From Gallaecimonas sp. GXIMD4217 (GTDB taxonomy: Bacteria; Pseudomonadota; Gammaproteobacteria; Enterobacterales; Gallaecimonadaceae), in NCBI RefSeq assembly GCF_038087665.1, contig NZ_CP149925.1, positions 771,455 to 835,454 on the forward strand: DNA of 64,000 bases. The letters run 5' to 3'. Made by a program: the position numbers and the translations under genes. The notes beneath the pieces were generated by a model that saw only the letters and a program-made list of their open reading frames with translations, was not told the origin of the DNA and did not search any database. Of this stretch, positions 36,987 through 44,536 are shown in pieces. Each line of letters starts with the position of its first letter. Positions within the stretch are counted from its first letter, which is position 1.

Positions 36987-38480
36987 ATGAGCACCATCGA
37001 CAGGGTGATCATACTGGGCGGCGGCAGCGCCGGCTGGATGGCGGCGGCCATGCTGGCCAAGCTGATGGGCAGGCAACTGGACATCTGCCTGGTCGAGTCC
37101 GAGGACATCGGCACCGTCGGCGTCGGCGAAGCCACCATACCCCCCATCATGCTGTTCAACCGGCTGCTGGGCCTGGACGAGGGGGACTTCCTGCGCCAGA
37201 ACCAGGGCACCATCAAGCTGGGGATCCAGTTCGAGGGCTGGGGCCGGGCGGGGGAGTCCTACATGCACGCCTTCGGCCACATCGGCAAGGATCTGGGCCT
37301 GACCCGCTTCCACCACCTTTGGCTGCGGGCCAGGGCACTGGGCCTGGGCGGGGACTTCTGGGACTATTCCCTCAACAGCCAGGCCGCCCGCAAGGGCCGT
37401 TTTAAGCCCCTGGACAAGATCCCCGGCACGCCGCTGCCTGGCCTGACCCATGCCTACCATTTCGACGCCGGGCGCTATGCCCAGATGTTGCGCCGCGTCG
37501 CCGAAGGGCAAGGGGTCAGGCGCATCGAGGGCAGGGTGGTCGAGGTGCCGCTGAGGAAGGACGGCAACATCGACGCCCTGGTGCTGGCCTCGGGGCAGCG
37601 CCTGGAGGGGGATCTCTTCATCGACTGCAGCGGCTTCCAGGCCCTGCTCATCGAAGGGGCCCTGGGCGCCGGTTTCGAGGACTGGTCCCACTGGCTGCCC
37701 TGCGACCGGGCCTGGGCCGTGCCCACCGCGGCCAGCGGCGAGCCAAAGCCCTACACCAGGGCCATGGCCAGGGAAGCGGGCTGGCAATGGCGCATCCCCC
37801 TGCAGCACCGCACCGGCAACGGCCTGGTCTATTGCAGCGACCACTGGCAAGACGCCGAGGCCAGGGAGCAGCTGCTGGCGGGCCTGGACGGCGAGCCCCT
37901 GGCCGAGCCCAGGCTGATCCGTTTCCGTACCGGCCGGCGCAAGCGCCAGTGGCACCGCAACTGCGTCAGCCTGGGCCTGGCCAGCGGCTTCCTGGAGCCC
38001 CTGGAGTCCACCAGTTTGCACCTGATCCAGTCCGGCATCACCCGTCTGATCAAGCACTTCCCCCGCCGGGGCCTGGCACCGGCACTCATCGACGAATACA
38101 ACCGCCAGTCGGCCATCGAATTCGAGCGCATTCGCGACTTCGTGATCCTCCATTACCACCTCAACCGCCGCGAGGAGGCCTTCTGGCGGGCCCGCCGCGA
38201 CATGGCCATACCCGACAGCCTGGCCCACAAGCTGGCGCTGTTTCAGGCCTCGGGGCGGGTGTTTCGGGAGCAGGACGAGCTGTTCAGCGAGGTGGCCTGG
38301 CACCAGGTGCTGCTGGGTCAGGGGCTGATCCCGGCCGACCGGGATCCCATGGCCGACGCCATCAGCGACCAGCAGCTGGCCGTCTTCCTGGGCGATCTCC
38401 GTACCCTGGTGGACAGGACAGTGGCCAGGCTGCCCGGCCACCAGGCCTTCCTCGACCATGCCTGTGGAGGCAATTCATGA
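36987..38480 (+). CDS. Tryptophan-halogenase-like FAD-dependent protein
   Basis: 497 residues of the flavin-dependent tryptophan halogenase family. FAD loop VIILGGGSAGWMAAAML at the N-terminus, the catalytic lysine K77 in GTIKLGIQFEGW, the diagnostic WxWxIP at residues 266-271 (WQWRIP), and the conserved GFLEPLESTSLH. All key residues of true halogenases are therefore present. No flavin reductase or natural-product gene is nearby. Members of this family often follow TonB receptors in marine bacteria, where their function is unknown. ATG at 36987 has AGGAGG five bases upstream. It overlaps the next gene by four bases (ATGA). Confidence 0.88.
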   Translation: MSTIDRVIILGGGSAGWMAAAMLAKLMGRQLDICLVESEDIGTVGVGEATIPPIMLFNRLLGLDEGDFLRQNQGTIKLGIQFEGWGRAGESYMHAFGHIGKDLGLTRFHHLWLRARALGLGGDFWDYSLNSQAARKGRFKPLDKIPGTPLPGLTHAYHFDAGRYAQMLRRVAEGQGVRRIEGRVVEVPLRKDGNIDALVLASGQRLEGDLFIDCSGFQALLIEGALGAGFEDWSHWLPCDRAWAVPTAASGEPKPYTRAMAREAGWQWRIPLQHRTGNGLVYCSDHWQDAEAREQLLAGLDGEPLAEPRLIRFRTGRRKRQWHRNCVSLGLASGFLEPLESTSLHLIQSGITRLIKHFPRRGLAPALIDEYNRQSAIEFERIRDFVILHYHLNRREEAFWRARRDMAIPDSLAHKLALFQASGRVFREQDELFSEVAWHQVLLGQGLIPADRDPMADAISDQQLAVFLGDLRTLVDRTVARLPGHQAFLDHACGGNS

Positions 38481-40315
38481 TGTTAAGAGCCGCATTGTTG
38501 CTGCTGGCCCTCTTGTGCCCGCCGGTGTCGGCCCTGACCCTGGACAGGGTCGAGCCCGCCAACTGGTGGGTGGGCATGAAGCACCCCAGGCTGCAGCTGA
38601 TGATCCACGGCGACGGCATCGGTGCCGCCACGCCTTCCCTGGCACCTTACCCGGGCGTGCAGCTGGCCGGGGTGCGCCGTACCGACAACCCCAACTACCT
38701 GTTCCTGGAGCTGGCCATAGGGCCAGAGGCCAGGGCGGGGCAGCTTGAGCTCGGCTTCAGCCTTGACGGTGAAAGCCTGCAACACGGCTACCCGCTGCTG
38801 GCCCGGGAGCCAGGCTCGGCCGGGCGCCAGGGCTTCGGGCCCAGGGACGTCATCTACCTCATCACCCCGGATCGCTTCGCCAACGGCGACCCCGGCAACG
38901 ACAGGGTTCAAGGCTACGACGACCTGCCGGACCGCCAGGCCCCGGGCGGCCGCCATGGCGGCGATCTCCAGGGCGTCATCGACCACCTGGATCATCTGGC
39001 GGCCCTGGGCGTGACCCAGCTCTGGCTCAACCCGGTGCTGGAAAACGCCATGGCCAGCTACAGCTACCACGGCTATGCGATCACCGACTTCTACCGGGTC
39101 GACCCCCGCTTCGGCAGCAACGGCCTGTACCGGCAGCTGGCCGACCAGGCCAGGCAGCGGGGCCTGGGGCTGATCATGGACGTGGTGCTCAACCATGTCG
39201 GCACCGGTCATTGGTGGCTGGCGGATCTGCCGGCCTCGGACTGGCTGCACCCGGCCGGGCTCACCACCAACCACAGGCGCGAGACCTTGGTCGATCCCCA
39301 TGCCGTGGCGGCGGATCGCGAGGCCTTCGGCAACGGCTGGTTCGTGCCCACCATGGCCGACCTCAACCAGGCCAACCCGCTGCTGGCCGAGTACCTGATC
39401 CAGAATGCCATCTGGTGGCTGGAGACCCTGGGGCTGAGCGGCCTGCGCATCGACACCTGGTCCTATTCCGACCAGGCCTTCCTGGCCAGCTGGAGCCGGC
39501 GGCTGCTGGCCGAGTATCCCAACCTCAACCTGGTCGGCGAGGAATGGGTGACAGTGCCGGCCCTGGTGGCCTACTGGCAGAAGGGCAAGGCCAATCACGA
39601 CGGCTATGGCACCGAGCTGCCGTCGCTGATGGACTTCCCCCTCCAGGAGGCCCTGGTAGGGGCCCTGACCGAGCCCGAGAGCTGGCGCAGCGGCCTGATC
39701 GGCCTCTACCAGGTGCTGGCCCAGGACTTCCTCTACCCGGCTCCCCACAACCTGGTGATCTTCGCCGACAACCACGACATGAGCCGCATCGCCAGCCAGC
39801 TTGGCGAGGATCCCAGGCTGTGGCGCATGGCCATGGCCGTGCTGGCCACCACCAGGGGCATACCCCAGCTCTTCTACGGCACCGAGCTGATGATGGCCAA
39901 CCCCGGCGGCGAGGATCACGGCCTCATCCGCAGCGATTTCCCCGGCGGCTGGCCAGGGGACCAGGCCAATGCCTTCAGCGGCTCGGGTTTGACTCCGCAG
40001 CAGGTGGCGGCCCAAGGCTGGCTCAAGCGCCTGCTCAACTGGCGCAAGGGCGCCACGGCCATCCACGACGGCAGCCTGGTTCACCATGTGCCCCATGACG
40101 GCCTCTACGTCTATTTCCGCCGCCACGAGGCCCAGAACGTGATGGTGATCCTGAACAAGAACGAGACGCCGAAGACAGTGGAACTGGCGCGCTTTGCCGC
40201 TCAGCTGCAGGGAGCCGGCCGGGCCCTGGAAGTGACCACGGGCCGGCGCCTGGCGCTGGAAGATAGCCTGACCCTACCGGCCAAGACGGCCTGGATCCTG
40301 GAACTTGAACCATGA
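38477..40315 (+). CDS. Exported GH13 enzyme (cyclomaltodextrinase/neopullulanase type)
   Basis: 612 residues. Signal peptide (1-19). An N-terminal Ig-like domain (about 22-110) typical of cyclomaltodextrinases precedes the GH13 barrel. Catalytic residues: D326 in SGLRIDTWSYS, E355 in NLVGEEW, and the Asp of FADNHDMSRI. DVIYLITPDRFANGDPGND is the family's first conserved block. It would cut cyclic or linear dextrins in the periplasm or outside. ATG at 38477 overlaps the halogenase-like stop and has GGAGG upstream. The frame is open far upstream but that is a shadow. Confidence 0.92.
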   Translation: MMLRAALLLLALLCPPVSALTLDRVEPANWWVGMKHPRLQLMIHGDGIGAATPSLAPYPGVQLAGVRRTDNPNYLFLELAIGPEARAGQLELGFSLDGESLQHGYPLLAREPGSAGRQGFGPRDVIYLITPDRFANGDPGNDRVQGYDDLPDRQAPGGRHGGDLQGVIDHLDHLAALGVTQLWLNPVLENAMASYSYHGYAITDFYRVDPRFGSNGLYRQLADQARQRGLGLIMDVVLNHVGTGHWWLADLPASDWLHPAGLTTNHRRETLVDPHAVAADREAFGNGWFVPTMADLNQANPLLAEYLIQNAIWWLETLGLSGLRIDTWSYSDQAFLASWSRRLLAEYPNLNLVGEEWVTVPALVAYWQKGKANHDGYGTELPSLMDFPLQEALVGALTEPESWRSGLIGLYQVLAQDFLYPAPHNLVIFADNHDMSRIASQLGEDPRLWRMAMAVLATTRGIPQLFYGTELMMANPGGEDHGLIRSDFPGGWPGDQANAFSGSGLTPQQVAAQGWLKRLLNWRKGATAIHDGSLVHHVPHDGLYVYFRRHEAQNVMVILNKNETPKTVELARFAAQLQGAGRALEVTTGRRLALEDSLTLPAKTAWILELEP

Positions 40316-42678
40316 AGATGTTGTTACGTACCTTGCTGTTACTGCCCCTGCTGGCGCTGCTGCTCAGCTGCGCCCTCAATGGCCCCGCCTATCACCTGGA
40401 CGGTCATACCCTGGTGCTGGAAAGGCCGGATGGCCAGCTGCGCCTGAGCGCCAGGAGCGCCGATGCCCTGGAGCTGGAATTCCTGCCCCAGGGCCAGGCC
40501 AACCCGGCCTCCCTGGCCCTGGTGGCGCCAAAGCGGGCGTTGCCGGCCCGGCTCAGCGACCAGGGCGACCACCTCAGCTTCGCCGTGGATGGCATTCGCG
40601 CCGAGATAGACAAGGACAGCCTGGCCATCCGCTATTACCGGGGCGAGCGCCTGCTGCTGGCGGAGGCCGGCGGTTTCGCCGGCAAGGACCGGGGCGTCGA
40701 ACTTGGCTTCAGGCTCCAGGACGGCGAGCAGCTGATGGGGGGCGGCCAGCGGGTGCTGGGCATGGACAGGCGCGGCCACAAGCTGCCGTTGTACAACAAG
40801 GCCCATTACGGCTACAGCACCCGGTCCAGCCAGATGTACTTCGGCCTGCCCATGGTGTTGTCCAGCAACAAGTACCTGCTGCTGTTCGACAACACCGCCA
40901 AGGGCGAGCTGGATCTGGGCCATGACAGGCAGGATGAGCTGCGCTTTAGCGCCGTCGGCGGTCGCCGCGCCTATGTGGTGGTGGCCGGCGGGAGCTTTGG
41001 CGAGCTCACCCAGCACCACAGCGAGCTCACCGGCCGCCAGCCGCTGCCGCCGCGCTGGGCCCTGGGCAGCTTCGCCTCCCGCTTCGGCTACCACAGCGAG
41101 GCCGAGGCCCGGGAGGTGGTCGCGCGCTACCGTGACGCCAATATGCCCCTGGATGCCATCGTCCTCGACCTGTTCTGGTTCGGCCCGGACATCAAGGGCC
41201 ATATGGGCAACCTGGCCTGGGACAGGGACGCCTTTCCCGAGCCCGAAAAGATGCTGGCCGACTTCAAGGCCCAGGGCGTCAAGACAGTGCTGATCACCGA
41301 GCCCTTCGTGCTGACCAGCTCCCAGCGTTGGGACGAGGCGGTGGCCGCCGGCGCCATCACCCCCAATGGCCAGGGCCAGCCCGGCACCTTCGATTTCTAT
41401 TTCGGCAACACCGGCCTGGTGGACGTGTTCGACGCCAGGGGCCGGGACTGGTTCTGGCAGCACTACCAGCGCCTGCTGGATCAGGGCGTGGCCGGTTTCT
41501 GGGGCGACCTTGGCGAGCCCGAGGTGCACCCGGCCGAGCTGGTACACGCCGCCGGCCCGGCCGATGAGGTGCACAACGGCTATGGCCACCGCTGGGCCCA
41601 GATGGTGTTCGAGCGCCACCGTGAGGCGGCCCCGGAGCAAAGGCCCTTCATCCTGATGCGGGCCGGCTTCGCCGGCTCCCAGCGCTTCGGCATGATGCCC
41701 TGGACAGGTGACGTCAGCCGCTCCTGGGGCGGCCTCAAGCCCCAGGTGGAGCTGGGCCTGCAGATGAGTGCCCTGGGGCTGGGTTACATCCACTCGGATC
41801 TGGGCGGCTTTGCCGGCGGCGAGGCCTTTGATGCCGAGCTCTACCTGCGCTGGCTGCAGCTGGGGGTGTTCCAGCCGCTGTTCCGGCCCCACGGCCAGGA
41901 GCAGATCCCCTCTGAGCCGGTGTTCCACGACCAGGCCGTCCAGGACAGGGCCAGGTCCCTGCTTGAGCTGCGCTACCGGCTGCTGCCCTACAACTACAGC
42001 CTGGCCTATGAGAACAGCCTGACCGGCCGGCCGCTGATGCGCTCCCTGTTGCAGGCCACCGACGATGTGGCCTGGTTCGACGAGAAGGACAGCTTCCTCT
42101 GGGGCGACGCCTTCCTGGTGACCCCGGTCACCGAGCCCGGCGCCAAGACCGTCAGCACCCGCCTGCCCGGTGGCGTCTGGTTCGATCTTGAGAGCGGCCA
42201 GCGCTTCGACGGCGCCCTGGCCACCCGGGCCACCAGCCTCGACCGGCTGCCGGTGCTGGTCAGGGCCGGGGCCTTCGTGGCCATGGCCGAGCCGGTCACC
42301 AGCACCGACCACTACCGCAGCGATGTGCTGGAACTGCATTACTGGGCCGACCAGAGCGTCCTTGAGGCCAGCGGCCAGCTCTACGAGGACGATGGCCGCC
42401 GCTTCCATGCCCCGGAGCAGGCCTTTGAGCGCCTCGACTTTGCCGCCAGCCAGAGCGCCAAGGCCCTCGGCATCCGCTTGAGCCGCGGCGGTCCCGGCTA
42501 TGCCGGCATGCCAAAAGAGCGCCGGATCCGCCTGGTGGTCCATCACCTGGCCAGGCCCGAGCGGGTGCTGCTGGACGGCAGCGCCGTCCCCTTCAGCCAT
42601 GACGGCCAGACCCTGACCCTGGAATTTGACTGGGATCACCAGCCCCTGAACCTGCAACTGGAGTTGCCCCATGAATAA
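40312..42678 (+). CDS. GH31 alpha-glucosidase / alpha-transglucosylase lipoprotein
   Basis: 788 residues. Lipoprotein signal with C20 in LLSC. The GH31 barrel has its nucleophile D399 in GFWGDLGEPEVHP, a form of the motif like that of Cellvibrio Agd31B, a dextrin-acting transglucosylase. Other blocks are PLDAIVLDLFWFG, FILMRAGFAGSQRFG and MMPWTGDVSRSWGGL. An N-terminal beta domain and C-terminal beta domains surround it. ATG overlaps the previous gene by four bases. Hydrolase or transferase cannot be decided from sequence. Confidence 0.92.
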   Translation: MKMLLRTLLLLPLLALLLSCALNGPAYHLDGHTLVLERPDGQLRLSARSADALELEFLPQGQANPASLALVAPKRALPARLSDQGDHLSFAVDGIRAEIDKDSLAIRYYRGERLLLAEAGGFAGKDRGVELGFRLQDGEQLMGGGQRVLGMDRRGHKLPLYNKAHYGYSTRSSQMYFGLPMVLSSNKYLLLFDNTAKGELDLGHDRQDELRFSAVGGRRAYVVVAGGSFGELTQHHSELTGRQPLPPRWALGSFASRFGYHSEAEAREVVARYRDANMPLDAIVLDLFWFGPDIKGHMGNLAWDRDAFPEPEKMLADFKAQGVKTVLITEPFVLTSSQRWDEAVAAGAITPNGQGQPGTFDFYFGNTGLVDVFDARGRDWFWQHYQRLLDQGVAGFWGDLGEPEVHPAELVHAAGPADEVHNGYGHRWAQMVFERHREAAPEQRPFILMRAGFAGSQRFGMMPWTGDVSRSWGGLKPQVELGLQMSALGLGYIHSDLGGFAGGEAFDAELYLRWLQLGVFQPLFRPHGQEQIPSEPVFHDQAVQDRARSLLELRYRLLPYNYSLAYENSLTGRPLMRSLLQATDDVAWFDEKDSFLWGDAFLVTPVTEPGAKTVSTRLPGGVWFDLESGQRFDGALATRATSLDRLPVLVRAGAFVAMAEPVTSTDHYRSDVLELHYWADQSVLEASGQLYEDDGRRFHAPEQAFERLDFAASQSAKALGIRLSRGGPGYAGMPKERRIRLVVHHLARPERVLLDGSAVPFSHDGQTLTLEFDWDHQPLNLQLELPHE

Positions 42679-44536
42679 CGCCTTCAAGGCGGCGCTGCTG
42701 CCGCTCTCCCTGTCATTGACCCTGGCCGGCTGCGGCGACGAGCCGGCCCGGGAGGCCCCCAAGGCCCCCGAGCCCAAGGCCAGCGCCCCGCAGCCGATCA
42801 AGCCGGTGCTCTACCAGGTGTTCACCCGCCTGTTTGGCAACAAGAACGGCACCAACAAGCCCTGGGGCACCCTGGCGGAAAACGGCGTCGGCAAGTTCGC
42901 CGACTTCGACGACAGGGCCCTGGCCGCCATCAAGGCCCTGGGCACCACCCACATCTGGTACACGGGGGTGCTGCACCACGCCACCGCCACCGACTACAGC
43001 GCCCATGGCATCAGCAAGGACGATCCGGACGTGGTCAAGGGCCGGGCCGGCTCACCCTACGCGGTCAAGGACTACTACAACGTCAACCCGGATCTGGCCC
43101 TGGATCCGGCCAGGCGCCTGGCCGAGTTCGAGGCCCTGATCGCCCGCACCCATGACCACGGCATGAAGGTGGTCATCGACATAGTCCCCAACCACGTGGC
43201 CCGCAACTACCACTCCCTGGTGTTCCCCGAGCGGGACTTCGGTGCCCATGACGACACCAGCGTCGCCTATGCCAGGGACAACAACTTCTACTATGTGCCG
43301 GGCCAGGACTTTCAGGTGCCGGAGCCGGAAAACGGCTACCGGCCCCTGGGCGGCGAGGCCCATCCCCTGGTCGACGGTGAATTCGCCGAGTCGCCGGCCA
43401 AATGGACCGGCAACGGCGCCCGCCTGGCCCAGCCGGGTTTTCACGACTGGTACGAGACGGTCAAGGTCAACTACGGGGTGCGCCCGGACGGCAGCCATGA
43501 TTTCCCGGCCCTGCCTGCCGGCCTGGCGGAACAGGACTCTGAGGCCCATGCCGATTTCTGGCGGGACAAGGTGGTACCGGACAGCTGGCGCAAGTTCCGC
43601 GACATCGCCCTGTACTGGCTGGACAAGGGGGTGGACGGCTTCCGTTACGACATGGCCGGCATGGTGCCGGTGGCCTTCTGGAGCTACCTGAACAGCGCCA
43701 TCAAGGACCGCAACCCCGAGGCCCTGCTGCTGGCCGAGATCTACGATCCCAGCCGCTACCGGGACTACATCCACCTCGGCAAGATGGATTACCTCTACGA
43801 CAAGGTGGGCACCTATGACAGCCTGAGGGCCGTCATCGAAGGCAAGGCCGGCACCGAGCCGCTGGCGTCCATACTGGACTCCCTGGCCGACATCGACCGC
43901 CACATGCTGCGCTTTTTGGAAAACCACGACGAGCAGCGCATCGCCAGCCCGGAATTTGCCGGTGACGCCGACAGGGCCAGGCCGGCCATGGTGGTCAGCG
44001 CCCTGGCGGGCCGGGGACCCGTGATGCTCTACTTCGGCCAGGACGTGGGCGAGCCCGGCGCCGAGAACGGCGGCTTCGGCGCCCCGAGCCGCACCAGCAT
44101 CTTCGACTATGTGGGCGTGCCCCATCACCAGCGCTGGATGAACAGCGGCGCCTTCGACGGCACCCTGCTCAGCGGCCGGGAGAAGGCGCTCCAGGCCTTT
44201 TACCGGCAGTTGCTGAACCTGGCCGCCACCGAGCCGGCCCTGGCCGGGGAGATGGCGGTGCTGAAGGCCGAGGGCAAGGCCTTTGCCTTTGCCCGCTGGC
44301 AGGGTGAGCAGCGGCTGCTGGTGGCCAGCAACTTCGCTGTCGACCAGGCGCTGGAACTGACGCTGGCGCTGCCGGCGGAGCTGGTCGGCCGCTGGCGGCT
44401 GGCCGACGGCGCCCATGCCCTTGAGCCGCTGCTGGCCGGGCCGGCCGCCACCCTGGCGGTGAGTGGCGGCCAGGGGGAGCTCAGCCTGCGGCTGCCACCG
44501 CTGGGCTCGGCGGTGCTGAGGCTTTCGCCGCGCTGA
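42671..44536 (+). CDS. GH13 alpha-amylase lipoprotein
   Basis: 621 residues. Lipobox LAGC (C21), then a Pro/Ala/Lys-rich spacer (about 24-44), as in surface-exposed lipoproteins. GH13 catalytic residues D327 (GFRYDMAG), E356 (LLLAEIYDPS) and D420 (LENHDEQRI), with VVIDIVPNHVARNY as the first conserved region. It ends the receptor operon: the start overlaps the GH31 gene by eight bases. Its last 56 bases overlap the 3' end of the convergent M48 gene, and no terminator was found between them. Confidence 0.92.
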   Translation: MNNAFKAALLPLSLSLTLAGCGDEPAREAPKAPEPKASAPQPIKPVLYQVFTRLFGNKNGTNKPWGTLAENGVGKFADFDDRALAAIKALGTTHIWYTGVLHHATATDYSAHGISKDDPDVVKGRAGSPYAVKDYYNVNPDLALDPARRLAEFEALIARTHDHGMKVVIDIVPNHVARNYHSLVFPERDFGAHDDTSVAYARDNNFYYVPGQDFQVPEPENGYRPLGGEAHPLVDGEFAESPAKWTGNGARLAQPGFHDWYETVKVNYGVRPDGSHDFPALPAGLAEQDSEAHADFWRDKVVPDSWRKFRDIALYWLDKGVDGFRYDMAGMVPVAFWSYLNSAIKDRNPEALLLAEIYDPSRYRDYIHLGKMDYLYDKVGTYDSLRAVIEGKAGTEPLASILDSLADIDRHMLRFLENHDEQRIASPEFAGDADRARPAMVVSALAGRGPVMLYFGQDVGEPGAENGGFGAPSRTSIFDYVGVPHHQRWMNSGAFDGTLLSGREKALQAFYRQLLNLAATEPALAGEMAVLKAEGKAFAFARWQGEQRLLVASNFAVDQALELTLALPAELVGRWRLADGAHALEPLLAGPAATLAVSGGQGELSLRLPPLGSAVLRLSPR

